From Bacteroidales bacterium UBA1797 (GTDB taxonomy: Bacteria > Bacteroidota > Bacteroidia > Bacteroidales > VadinHA17), in contig DCFT01000126.1 of assembly GCA_002319885.1 (NCBI GenBank), positions 1 to 9,987 of the forward strand: 9,987 nucleotides of DNA, in the 5' to 3' direction. A program made the position numbers and the translations under genes. Shown in pieces: positions 1 to 6,425 of this stretch. Every line of letters begins with the position of its first letter. Within the stretch, counting starts at the first letter, position 1. The notes under the pieces are model-generated. The model searched no databases, was not told where the DNA came from, and saw only the letters and a list, made by a program, of their open reading frames with translations.

Positions 1-647
1 TCCTTAATTTTTTCCTTTACAAATTTTATGAGCGACTCTTCATTAAGCAACGACTTGCTTTGTTGGTACAGGAATGATTTATTTGCCGAACCTCCTCCTT
101 TTGTAATAAATAAAAACTCATATGAGTCGCCCTCAGTAGAATAAATATCTATCTGGGCAGGCAGATTAGTGCCTGTGTTCTTTTCCTCAAACATTGAGAA
201 TGGGACAACCTGTGAATACCTGAGATTTTTCTCTTTATAAGTTTCAAAAATACCTCTTGACAGGTATTCGGCATCCTTGCCTCCGGTCCGTACATTTTCT
301 CCCTTCTTACCAATTACAATAGCAGTCCCTGTATCCTGACACCAGGGAAGGTCTTCTTTTGATGATATCACGGTATTGCGAAGCATCATATAAGCAACGA
401 AACGGTCATTATCAGTTGCTTCCGGATCGTCAAGTATTGAAGCCAGTTTTTCGAGGTGTGATGTTCTTAGGTAGAAAGAAAGATCTGAAACAGCCTTTTT
501 TGCAAGAATCTGCAATCCCTCCGGATCCACTGTCAGTATTTTTCTCCCTCCTTCTTCAACTACTTTAACATATTCTTTCGTCAGCAGTCTGTAGTTTGTA
601 AGGTCCTTCCCGATCTGAAAAGGTTTCTCGTAAATAAATTCTGCCAT
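1..647 (-). CDS. fumA: Class I (iron-sulfur) fumarate hydratase, N-terminal part, cut by window edge
   Basis: Reading the minus strand from the ATG at 647 gives 215 uninterrupted codons to the window edge. The product should catalyse the reversible hydration of fumarate to L-malate in the TCA cycle or reductive branch, in the cytoplasm. The protein carries the signature PWCQDTGTA (residues 101-109), whose Cys103 corresponds to the first [4Fe-4S] ligand of E. coli FumA (Cys105). It also has LRYSQ (142-146), NTGTNLPAQID (157-167) and KGGGSANK (183-190), all typical of the single-chain FumA/FumB type of about 540-550 residues. About 40% of the protein is therefore visible, and the other two cluster cysteines and the C-terminal domain lie outside. 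No Shine-Dalgarno is evident. A candidate promoter lies about 70 bases upstream. The class I assignment is firm. Which paralogue name applies (fumA or fumB) cannot be decided here. Confidence 0.93.
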   Translation of the reverse strand, partial: MAEFIYEKPFQIGKDLTNYRLLTKEYVKVVEEGGRKILTVDPEGLQILAKKAVSDLSFYLRTSHLEKLASILDDPEATDNDRFVAYMMLRNTVISSKEDLPWCQDTGTAIVIGKKGENVRTGGKDAEYLSRGIFETYKEKNLRYSQVVPFSMFEEKNTGTNLPAQIDIYSTEGDSYEFLFITKGGGSANKSFLYQQSKSLLNEESLIKFVKEKIK

Positions 648-718
648 ATTCGCTGGTGTTAATTTATTAACAATGAAATGATTAATAAGATACTTTTTAA
701 CTTAAAATTATGCTATAT

Positions 719-751
719 CAAAGATAGGAACAAACCGTCTAATAAAACAAT
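719..751 (-). promoter_or_regulatory. Candidate Bacteroidota promoter for fumarase
   Basis: On the minus strand the -7 box is TATCTTTG (719-726), a full match to TAnnTTTG. ATTG at 748-751 lies 21 bases upstream, one base off the -33 consensus TTTG. The start of transcription would fall near 712, leaving a leader of about 65 bases before the fumarase ATG. This rests on pattern matching only. Confidence 0.45.
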
Positions 752-892
752 AAAACATCAAAGTGGTTGATAAGTACTGAGAAAGATAATGTTCTCTGGT
801 TACGCTGAGGAACAAAGAGTATTTATGGGAATCTTGGAGTTAAATCCTTCTTAATATTTGGTATCCTCTTTTTGCACTTTAGTGTCAGTTCT

Positions 893-1750
893 TTAAAAAT
901 TAAAATGTTGTAGAATATCCGAAAAATCAAATTTATCTTTTGCTCTGATCCCTTTTTGAGTCATCTCAAGAGTACAGCATTCAATATGCTCATCATGCTG
1001 AAAAACCAGTATATATTTTCCAATAAGTGCCGCACCAAGAAGCCGTTCCTTTTCGTCGATGGTTTTAAGGGACTCGATATCATAACTCATGTTCCAGATA
1101 AGAGGAATATGGGCGACAGTAGGAATAAGATCCCCGGTATAAACAATAATCTTATCATTATATTTTATCAAAGGGATCATTAGCCCCGGAGTGTGCCCGT
1201 AACATATCATCACAGAAAAACCGGGGAACAATTCTTCTTCATTCTTAACAAGATTAAGGTGACCACTCTTCCCTATTGGTAATATATTTTCTTCCAGAAA
1301 CGAATCAGCTTCCCGCAGATTATTCTTTACCGCCCATTCCCACTGAGGAGCACTGACATGATATGTTGCGCCAGGAAAAGTAAGTTCAAAATCAACTCCA
1401 TTAACCGCTCTCTTAACACCTCCTCCGCAATGATCAGCATGAAGGTGTGTGAGAAAAACATCAGTTATATCTTCAGGGTTGTATCCTATGTTCTTCAACC
1501 CTCCGAGTAAACCTTCTCCACCATGAAGATTTACATGTCTGAAAAATTTTTCATCCTGCTTATCACCCCATCCCGTATCAATCAGGATCACATGCCCCTC
1601 TGTTTCAACAACCAGGGAACGAAGGGCAAGTGTAATGAGGTTATTTTCATCTGACGAATATACGCGTGACCAAAGCAACTTTGGAACCACCCCGAACATT
1701 GCACCTCCATCAACTTTAAAATTTGCAATATTGAATAGCTGAAGTTTCAT
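893..1750 (-). CDS. Metallo-beta-lactamase-fold hydrolase, lactonase-like (AHL lactonase/AttM-AiiA type)
   Basis: This 285-residue protein is a predicted zinc hydrolase of the metallo-beta-lactamase superfamily. The metal-binding motif THLHADH lies at residues 101-107 (His102, His104, Asp106, His107). It is followed by His186 in GHTPG, Asp207 in YTGD and His252 in FQHD, so the full two-metal ligand set is visible. The N-terminal DGGAMFGVVPK segment (15-24) is characteristic of a subgroup that includes AiiA/AttM-type N-acyl homoserine lactonases, and the length fits that group. The substrate cannot be read from the sequence, so lactone hydrolysis is only an inference. The frame stays open upstream to a GTG at 1846, but those 32 extra residues are low-complexity and unlike the family, so I chose the ATG at 1750. 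There is no signal peptide, which suggests a cytoplasmic enzyme. It is transcribed alone towards fumarase, with 245 bases between them and no clear terminator. Confidence 0.85.
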   Translation of the reverse strand: MKLQLFNIANFKVDGGAMFGVVPKLLWSRVYSSDENNLITLALRSLVVETEGHVILIDTGWGDKQDEKFFRHVNLHGGEGLLGGLKNIGYNPEDITDVFLTHLHADHCGGGVKRAVNGVDFELTFPGATYHVSAPQWEWAVKNNLREADSFLEENILPIGKSGHLNLVKNEEELFPGFSVMICYGHTPGLMIPLIKYNDKIIVYTGDLIPTVAHIPLIWNMSYDIESLKTIDEKERLLGAALIGKYILVFQHDEHIECCTLEMTQKGIRAKDKFDFSDILQHFNF

Positions 1751-1835
1751 AATTATGTATTTACTTTTAAACAGATAAAGATAATATTTGTTGGATAAGG
1801 CTTTGCAACCATAGGTTTCCCCCAATAAACTTTTT

Positions 1836-1860
1836 GAAGGTTGCACACTTCACAACCTTC
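1836..1860. repeat. Perfect 8-bp inverted repeat upstream of the MBL hydrolase
   Basis: GAAGGTTG (1836-1843) and CAACCTTC (1853-1860) are exact reverse complements separated by nine bases. Neither strand has a T-run after the stem; the T5 lies on the 5' side on the plus strand. It is therefore not a typical intrinsic terminator. It lies 86-110 bases upstream of the MBL start codon, where an operator or a leader structure could sit. Its function is unknown. Confidence 0.5.
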
Positions 1861-1952
1861 GTCCTACCTGCCAATATATTCCGGAGCCTGCGTTAAAAAC
1901 AGTTCCCGATTAACAGGTACAAGTTCCCCCGGACTAATTCTTAAAACGTGGA

Positions 1953-1998
1953 CCTCTTTGTGATCTTTGTGTATAACCTTTGTGTTCTTAACGGTTAA
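1953..1998 (+). repeat. Degenerate CTTTG-rich intergenic repeat ending in GGTTAA
   Basis: The stretch contains three spaced CTTTGTG-like words and ends in CTTAACGGTTAA, 87 bases before the esterase ATG. Repeats of this style (runs of CTTTGTG/CTTTGCG words ending in GGTTAA) are, as far as I recall, common in Bacteroidota intergenic DNA. A diverged copy in the matching orientation lies upstream of the PLD gene (4342-4385). There is no coding potential. I infer homology from composition and layout, not from an alignment score. Confidence 0.45.
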
Positions 1999-2085
1999 GA
2001 GAAAAAGAATTTAAATATTAGAATATTTTATAATATCTTTCGAATCAAAATAATTTTAACCTACAAATTCTTATAATTTCAAAAC

Positions 2086-2949
2086 ATGAAAAAACTCATA
2101 TCAACCCTTCTCCTGTCGGGATTTTTTATTTGTCTTTACGGTCAGACAGGGACTGTGAAAGATGATCTTACTGTTCCAAGCAAAATCCTGAAGATGGACC
2201 GGAAGTACGCAGTCTATCTGCCTCCCGATTATTCAACCTCTCAGCGTAGTTATCCGGTTCTTTATCTTTTGCATGGAGCCGGGGATGATCAGACAGGCTG
2301 GGTACAGTTCGGCGAAGTTCTGAACATTGCTGACGCGGCAATAAAATCAGGTACTGCAACAGCAATGATCATCGTTATGCCCGATGCCAATACAGGAAAA
2401 CGGGGTTATGTTAACGATGTGAAAGGCGAATGGAGGTACGAGGATTTTTTCTTTCAGGAATTCATGCCATTTATTGAAAAGGAATATCGGATAAAAGCCG
2501 ATAAAAGATACAGGGCGATTGCAGGATTGTCGATGGGTGGAGAAGGAACATTCATTTATGCACTTCATCATCCGGAATTGTTTTCAGCGGCATGCCCTCT
2601 AAGTGCGGCTACCGGACCAAAAAGTCTTGATGAGTTAAAGAATTACAGGTTATGGCAGGGTGTTGAAGGCATAACTGATGCTCAGAAAGAAGCTTATTTC
2701 AAAAATTACAGTGTTTTGAATCTTATCCAGAATATGCCTGATGATCAGAAGAAGGCAGTAAGATGGTATATCGATTGCGGTGATGATGATTTTCTTTACG
2801 AAGGCAATTGTCTTGTGCACATAGCAATGAGACAGAAAGAAATACCTCATGAATTCAGGATCCGCGATGGTGCCCATAACTGGACCTACTGGAGGGCGTC
2901 ACTGCCAAATGTACTGGAATTTGTATCGATGGGGTTTCATCAATTTTAA
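2086..2949 (+). CDS. Secreted esterase-D/feruloyl-esterase-like alpha/beta hydrolase
   Basis: This 287-residue protein is of the putative esterase family (PF00756-like), which contains carbohydrate esterases, S-formylglutathione hydrolases and feruloyl or acetyl-xylan esterases. Residues 1-19 form a signal peptide (MKK, a hydrophobic stretch, then LYG-Q), so it is probably exported to the periplasm or surface. VLYLLHGAGDD (58-68) is the oxyanion-hole region. The nucleophile is Ser149 in GLSMGG, the acid is probably Asp234 or Asp235 in DCGDDDFL, and the base is His264 in GAHNWTYW. The complete triad suggests an active hydrolase. The substrate is unknown. Ester-linked groups on plant polysaccharides are a family-based guess, and no SusCD or glycoside hydrolase genes are nearby to support it. 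The start has no strong Shine-Dalgarno, but the signal peptide fixes it well. It is convergent with the PLD gene across a palindrome cluster. Confidence 0.9.
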   Translation: MKKLISTLLLSGFFICLYGQTGTVKDDLTVPSKILKMDRKYAVYLPPDYSTSQRSYPVLYLLHGAGDDQTGWVQFGEVLNIADAAIKSGTATAMIIVMPDANTGKRGYVNDVKGEWRYEDFFFQEFMPFIEKEYRIKADKRYRAIAGLSMGGEGTFIYALHHPELFSAACPLSAATGPKSLDELKNYRLWQGVEGITDAQKEAYFKNYSVLNLIQNMPDDQKKAVRWYIDCGDDDFLYEGNCLVHIAMRQKEIPHEFRIRDGAHNWTYWRASLPNVLEFVSMGFHQF

Positions 2950-2977
2950 AATATATCCTCACATTCAGATTATACCC

Positions 2978-3112
2978 GTAGAGACGCCCGATCCGGGCGT
3001 CTCAATTAATTCATTATTCAAATCACAAATGGGGGAAATGCCCGGCCCGGGCGTCTCAATAAATACCCAATCTGATCCTAAAATCAGAGACGCCCGGATC
3101 GGGCGTCTCTAC
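2978..3112. repeat. Cluster of three REP-like palindromes, outer two in exact inverted arrangement
   Basis: Three copies of a 23-base palindrome occur at 2981-3003, 3035-3057 and 3087-3109. The outer copies have perfect 10-bp stems (GAGACGCCCG / CGGGCGTCTC) with 3-base loops (ATC and GAT). The middle copy has a degraded left arm, GAAATGCCCG, two bases off. Including flanks, 2978-3003 and 3087-3112 are exact 26-bp reverse complements, so the cluster resembles a BIME or a small non-autonomous element with inverted ends. It fills the gap between the convergent esterase and PLD genes. The third hairpin is followed by T5 at 3115-3119 on the plus strand and could help end esterase transcription. 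No transposase is present. Confidence 0.85.
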
Positions 3113-3119
3113 AGTTTTT
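3086..3119 (+). terminator. Possible intrinsic terminator of the esterase gene formed by the third palindrome
   Basis: The stem extends to 11 bp (A3086 to T3110) with a 3-base loop. It is followed by ACAG and then TTTTT (3115-3119), which directly abuts and overlaps the PLD stop codon (3118-3120). The four-base gap before the T-run makes it suboptimal, so termination is a guess from structure. On the minus strand the same hairpin has no T-run behind it. Confidence 0.4.
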
Positions 3120-4299
3120 ATGGTGTATTGGGTTTTGATCTTTTTGCAGCCAGCGCAAACATCAGTCTCATCAATATTCTGATCATCTGGTATGAAAACC
3201 AGTCAGTAAGCTGGAATAACCATGTTTTTCGTCTGATATACTCCTCAAAGGTCACCTGCCGGCAATCGTTTTTAATTATACCCTGAAGAATTTCCTCGAA
3301 CTTTTCAGCAAACTGTGTATCAAGTATATCAACATTCATCTCAACACTGCCATAATCGCTGAGATGGTTCATATTATAACTTCCGATTGTACTCCATTTC
3401 CCATCGGCAGTTGCAACCTTTGCATGCAGGTTTGACGGCAGGTATTCATAAATAGTGATATTGTTCCTGAGTATAAAATCATAGAGAAAGTTAGTTGCCC
3501 TTTTGAAAACCGGAGCATCCGATTCAGCAGAAAGAACTATCTTAATATCAACTCCGCGGCGGCTCGCATTCCTGAGCAGCCTTCGTTCATTTCGTCCTGG
3601 CAGGAAATAGCTGGCAAAAATTGTCATCCTATTCTGGGCATGTTTGATGGCTGAACGATAACTCTTGAGGATCTCAATCTTGTTTCTGTACCAGTTATTC
3701 TGAAGAACCTTTACTTTTATGTTTTCATTGTAGCGTCTGGGGTTATGAACAGTCTCTCCCGATCGTCCTTTTCTGGATATAAAAGTTTTGTTCCAGAGCT
3801 TCTTGAGTAAAAAGAGCACATGTGTACATTCCGGACCTCTCAGCAGAACAGCAAAATCGAGCCATTCTTTTGAACCAGCCTTGCCATGATAACGGTCTGC
3901 AATATTCATCCCTCCAATGATAGCGGTGTCTCCATCTGTCAGCAGAACTTTATGATGCAGTCTCAGACTGAACTGAAATCCTTTTGTAATTAAAACCGGA
4001 GAAAATAGCCTGAAGAGAATCCCTGCTTCTTCAACCTTCTTTATTTGCTCCTTTGAAAAGCTGACCCCACCGTATGCATCCAACAGGAAATAAACTCTTA
4101 CACCTCTTCGGGCAGCTCTTATCAGGGCATTCACAATACGGTTAGCAGTTTCATCGTCATCAACAATATAGGTCTGAAAATGGATGTATTGTTTAGCTTC
4201 ATCTATGGTCCTTTCGCAGGCAGCAAAAAAACTTTCTCCACTTCTTAGTAATTCGATGGAATGCCCATCCCGGTAATCGTATCGTGAAGGTATTTGCAT
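3118..4299 (-). CDS. cls: Phospholipase D-family cardiolipin synthase (ClsB-like)
   Basis: The 393-residue protein carries two phospholipase D catalytic motifs: H-x-K-x4-D at His115/Lys117/Asp122, followed by GGMN, and His292/Lys294/Asp299, followed by GSYN. Such enzymes swap phosphatidyl groups through a phosphohistidine intermediate. Cardiolipin synthases join phosphatidylglycerol to another phospholipid. There are no N-terminal transmembrane helices of the ClsA type, and the length is close to E. coli ClsB (about 410), so a ClsB-like peripheral membrane enzyme fits best. The C-terminus (about 359-386) is rich in Trp, Phe, Leu, Met and Arg and may form an amphipathic membrane anchor. The ATG at 4299 is preceded by a consensus -7 box only 30 bases away, which supports this start. 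Another PLD-type activity, such as a nuclease, is less likely but not excluded. Confidence 0.88.
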   Translation of the reverse strand: MQIPSRYDYRDGHSIELLRSGESFFAACERTIDEAKQYIHFQTYIVDDDETANRIVNALIRAARRGVRVYFLLDAYGGVSFSKEQIKKVEEAGILFRLFSPVLITKGFQFSLRLHHKVLLTDGDTAIIGGMNIADRYHGKAGSKEWLDFAVLLRGPECTHVLFLLKKLWNKTFISRKGRSGETVHNPRRYNENIKVKVLQNNWYRNKIEILKSYRSAIKHAQNRMTIFASYFLPGRNERRLLRNASRRGVDIKIVLSAESDAPVFKRATNFLYDFILRNNITIYEYLPSNLHAKVATADGKWSTIGSYNMNHLSDYGSVEMNVDILDTQFAEKFEEILQGIIKNDCRQVTFEEYIRRKTWLFQLTDWFSYQMIRILMRLMFALAAKRSKPNTP

Positions 4300-4328
4300 A
4301 AAACCGTCAGATATTGGTATGTCTGATA

Positions 4329-4336
4329 CAAATATA
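4329..4336 (-). promoter_or_regulatory. Candidate -7 box for the cardiolipin synthase gene
   Basis: TATATTTG on the minus strand matches TAnnTTTG exactly and lies 30 bases before the ATG at 4299. No good TTTG sits at the expected 19-21 base spacing (the nearest is 12 bases away), so only the -7 element is marked. It lies directly downstream of the repeat remnant at 4342-4385. Confidence 0.4.
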
Positions 4337-4341
4337 GAATA

Positions 4342-4385
4342 TTAACCGCAAATGACGCTAAGCCTTTCCACATAGGACGCAAGGA
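4342..4385 (-). repeat. Degenerate intergenic repeat ending in GGTTAA, second copy
   Basis: Read on the minus strand it begins CCTTGCGTCC, contains CTTAGCGTC and ends in TTTGCGGTTAA, 42 bases before the PLD start codon. It resembles the remnant at 1953-1998 in word pattern and in its shared GGTTAA end. In both cases that end points towards the downstream gene. The two copies have diverged too far for an exact alignment by eye. Confidence 0.4.
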
Positions 4386-4570
4386 ACTGAATGATATAAA
4401 CTTATCTTTGCAATCTTTTAAAATCTTTGCTTATTCTGCCTTTAAAAAGATCTTTTAAGGAATTAATAGGAGTTTAGGGGCTGTAATAATAAAGAATGAG
4501 AACAAAAAAAGCTACTTTTAAAATCACTTTTTCAAAGGTTATTTAACAAGAACAGAAGTAAAACAAAAGG
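4386..4570. other. A+T-rich gap upstream of mpl
   Basis: No gene is supported. The gap includes a plus-strand TATCTTTG (4403-4410), a full -7 match but without a -33 partner and 160 bases before mpl. It also has a near-palindrome, CCTTTAAAA / TTTTAAGG (4439-4460), centred on GATC. Either could belong to mpl regulation, but nothing in the sequence proves it. Confidence 0.35.
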
Positions 4571-5917
4571 ATGAGAGTTCACTTTATAGCTATTGGTGGT
4601 GCTGTGATGCATAACCTGGCAATCGCCCTTCACAACAAGGGATACACGGTAAGCGGTTCGGATGATGAGATTTTTGAGCCTTCCCGGTCGAGATTGGAAA
4701 AGTACGGGCTGCTTCCCAAAAAGTGGGGATGGGATACTGCCAGGATAACTACTGGTATTGATACTGTCATTCTTGGAATGCATGCAAAACCAGATAACCC
4801 TGAACTCAGAAAAGCCCGTGAGCTGGGGTTAAAAATCATGTCATTCCCTGAATTCCTTTATGAACAGACCAAAGATAAAAAACGTATTGTCATCGCGGGC
4901 AGCCATGGGAAAACCACCACCACAGCAATAATTATGCATGTATTCAGAGTACTGGGAATAAAATTTGATTACATGGTGGGATCGCAGATTGATGGATTCG
5001 ATACAATGGTTGGATTATCGGATGAAGCAGAAATTGCGGTTTTTGAAGGAGATGAATATCTCACATCTGCCCTGGATAAACGACCTAAGTTCCACCTTTA
5101 TATGCCTGATATTGCTGTGCTCAACGGTATTGCATGGGATCACATGAATGTATTTCCTGCTTTTGAAAATTATCTTGAACAGTTCAGGATTTTCACGGGA
5201 AAAATATCTGAAGGTGGTTTGCTGATTTACTTTGACGGTGACGAGGAAGTAAAAAAAATTGCCCTCGCTGCAGGCAATAATATAAGAAAAATACCCTATA
5301 AAGTTCATGGCTACTTTCAAAATAAGACAGGGTTCTATGCAGCAACCCATAACCGTGTAGTGCCGGTAAAGATATTCGGGGAGCATAATATGCAAAATCT
5401 TTCAGCGGCGCGGGAAGTCTGTCTTGCTTCAGGTATAACGGAAGATGATTTCTATGAATCGGTTAAGAGCTTTGAAGGTACCTCCCGACGGTTACAGAAA
5501 ATGGCAGAGAATGAAAAAGGATTAGTGTACCTCGATTTTGCACATTCCCCGTCAAAAGTAAAAGCCAGCGTTGAAGCAATTGTTGCAAGATATCCTAAAA
5601 GAGAAATTATTGCCTGTCTTGAATTGCATACTTATTCTAGTCTGAACAGCGATTTCCTGCCTTACTATAACGGAGTTCTGGCAAATGCCAGTGCCGGATT
5701 TATCTATTTTAATCCTCATGAAATTGAACTTAAGAAGCTGAAGAAACTTTCCAAAAAAACTATAACTAAGGCATTTGGCGGAGAAAATGTAAGGGTATAT
5801 GATAATTCCCTGGAAATGTTTTCCTACATAAAGAATCAAAACTATCATTGTCCTGTTTATCTTTTAATGAGCTCCGGCGATTTTGACGGATTTGAGATAA
5901 ACAGACTGGTCGAATAA
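4571..5917 (+). CDS. mpl: UDP-N-acetylmuramate:L-alanyl-gamma-D-glutamyl-meso-diaminopimelate ligase (Mpl), Mur ligase family
   Basis: This cytoplasmic enzyme should reattach murein tripeptide, recovered from wall turnover, to UDP-MurNAc using ATP, bypassing MurC, MurD and MurE. The 448 residues match the size of E. coli Mpl (457) and show the three Mur-ligase domains. These are an N-terminal Rossmann part starting MRVHFIAIGG (1-10) and running to about 100, the ATP P-loop GSHGKTTTT (110-118) with EGDEY (159-163) and WDHMN (189-193) in the central domain, and a C-terminal domain from about 300 with FEGTSRRLQ (301-309) and DFAHSPSKV (322-330). GEHNMQNLSAA (270-280) is the usual Mur-ligase segment. 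MurC is the closest alternative, but MurC normally sits with other mur and fts genes, and the N-terminal MRVHF..IGGAVM style is Mpl-like. AAAAGG before the ATG is a weak ribosome site. Confidence 0.88.
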   Translation: MRVHFIAIGGAVMHNLAIALHNKGYTVSGSDDEIFEPSRSRLEKYGLLPKKWGWDTARITTGIDTVILGMHAKPDNPELRKARELGLKIMSFPEFLYEQTKDKKRIVIAGSHGKTTTTAIIMHVFRVLGIKFDYMVGSQIDGFDTMVGLSDEAEIAVFEGDEYLTSALDKRPKFHLYMPDIAVLNGIAWDHMNVFPAFENYLEQFRIFTGKISEGGLLIYFDGDEEVKKIALAAGNNIRKIPYKVHGYFQNKTGFYAATHNRVVPVKIFGEHNMQNLSAAREVCLASGITEDDFYESVKSFEGTSRRLQKMAENEKGLVYLDFAHSPSKVKASVEAIVARYPKREIIACLELHTYSSLNSDFLPYYNGVLANASAGFIYFNPHEIELKKLKKLSKKTITKAFGGENVRVYDNSLEMFSYIKNQNYHCPVYLLMSSGDFDGFEINRLVE

Positions 5918-5954
5918 ATCCTGGAGATCAATGGTCATTTTTAAGTCAAAATAT

Positions 5955-5985
5955 TTTGCAGATCAAAAAAAACATCCTTTCTTTG
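5955..5985 (+). promoter_or_regulatory. Candidate promoter for tRNA-Glu and rpsT
   Basis: TTTG (5955-5958) and TTTCTTTG (5978-5985) are separated by 19 bases. They match the Bacteroidota -33/-7 pattern TTTG-N19-TAnnTTTG with one mismatch. Transcription would begin near 5991, about 20 bases before the tRNA, a reasonable length for a tRNA leader. Confidence 0.55.
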
Positions 5986-6011
5986 CATCCGCATTTTAAA
6001 GTTCTTTGTAT

Positions 6012-6083
6012 GGTCCATTCGTCTAGTGGCTAGGACGTCAGGTTTTCATCCTGGTAACAGGGGTTCGATTCCCCTATGGACTA
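6012..6083 (+). tRNA. tRNA-Glu (anticodon UUC)
   Basis: The 72 bases fold as a cloverleaf. The acceptor arm is GGTCCAT (6012-6018) with ATGGACT (6076-6082), with a G-U first pair. The D arm starts at 6021. The anticodon stem is TCAGG/CCTGG (6038-6042, 6050-6054) around the 7-base loop TTTTCAT with anticodon TTC at 6045-6047. The variable loop is TAAC. The T arm is AGGGG-TTCGATT-CCCCT (6059-6075). The discriminator is A6083 and CCA is not encoded, so it must be added after transcription. The body closely resembles bacterial tRNA-Glu. rpsT begins 34 bases later. Confidence 0.97.
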
Positions 6084-6117
6084 CAATTTTTAGATTTAGA
6101 AGATAATTCATACGTAC

Positions 6118-6369
6118 ATGGCAAATCATAAATCAGCAGAAAAAAGGATCAGGCAGATCGATGTCAGAAAAGAGAATAACAAATATTACGCGAAAACAAC
6201 GCGTAATGCTCTTAAGACACTTCGTGCAACCAGTAATAAGGAAGAGGCTGCAACACTCGTTCCAAAATTAACTTCAATGCTTGATAAACTGGCTAAGAAA
6301 AATATTATTCACAAGAAGAAAGCAGCAAACCTTAAGTCATCAATCGTTAAACACGTCAGCAGTTTATAA
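6118..6369 (+). CDS. rpsT: Small ribosomal subunit protein bS20
   Basis: The 83-residue basic, all-helical protein begins MANHKSAEKRIRQ, the conserved S20 N-terminus. It continues with the RKENNKYYAKTTRNALKTLR segment and ends with KKNIIHKKKAANLKSSIVKHV, which matches the S20 rRNA-binding helices. The length is normal (E. coli 87). S20 binds 16S rRNA early in 30S assembly. The gene follows tRNA-Glu by 34 bases with no terminator between, so the two probably share a transcript. A strong terminator follows 22 bases after the stop. There is no obvious Shine-Dalgarno in the short leader. Confidence 0.97.
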   Translation: MANHKSAEKRIRQIDVRKENNKYYAKTTRNALKTLRATSNKEEAATLVPKLTSMLDKLAKKNIIHKKKAANLKSSIVKHVSSL

Positions 6370-6390
6370 TATTTTTCTATAATATCTCAG

Positions 6391-6420
6391 AAGGCTGTAT
6401 CGAAAGGTATGGCCTTTTTT
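6391..6420 (+). terminator. Intrinsic terminator of the tRNA-Glu/rpsT unit
   Basis: An 11-bp stem joins AAGGCTGTATC (6391-6401) to GGTATGGCCTT (6406-6416), including three G-U pairs. It is capped by a GAAA tetraloop and runs into T6 (6415-6420). The structure, the T-run and the position 21 bases after the rpsT stop codon all agree. Confidence 0.9.
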
Positions 6421-6425
6421 ATTAA

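Larger units (their letters stand above)
1751..2085. other. Intergenic region between divergent MBL hydrolase and esterase genes
   Basis: No gene is supported in these 335 bases, and the open frame reaching 1846 on the minus strand looks like a chance upstream extension. The region holds a perfect 8-bp inverted repeat (1836-1860) and a CTTTG-rich repeat remnant (1953-1998). The last 90 bases are very A+T-rich and should contain the esterase promoter. The best -7 candidate there is TATCTTTC (2034-2041), one base off consensus, but it has no good -33 box. Confidence 0.6.

Noticed and set aside
784..805. Weak hairpin GTTCTC / GAGGAAC in the fumarase-MBL gap
   Set aside because: The arms need a bulge to pair and there is no T-run or repeat copy elsewhere in the window, so it is no better than chance.
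868..892. CACT/AGTG hairpin as terminator of the MBL gene
   Set aside because: The stem is only 4-5 bp, and on the minus strand it is followed by an A-run rather than a T-run.
1751..1846. N-terminal extension of the MBL hydrolase to a GTG at 1846
   Set aside because: The added 32 residues do not look like the family, contain no export signal, and start inside the loop of the 1836-1860 palindrome. The ATG at 1750 gives a canonical N-terminus.
2849..3286. Open frame of 145 codons on the plus strand
   Set aside because: It overlaps the esterase 3' end, the palindrome cluster and the PLD gene. The repeated residues (PGVSI) come from translating the palindromes.
5015..5848. Minus-strand open frames of 126 and 98 codons inside mpl
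   Set aside because: They lie wholly opposite a well-conserved gene and encode no recognisable domain.
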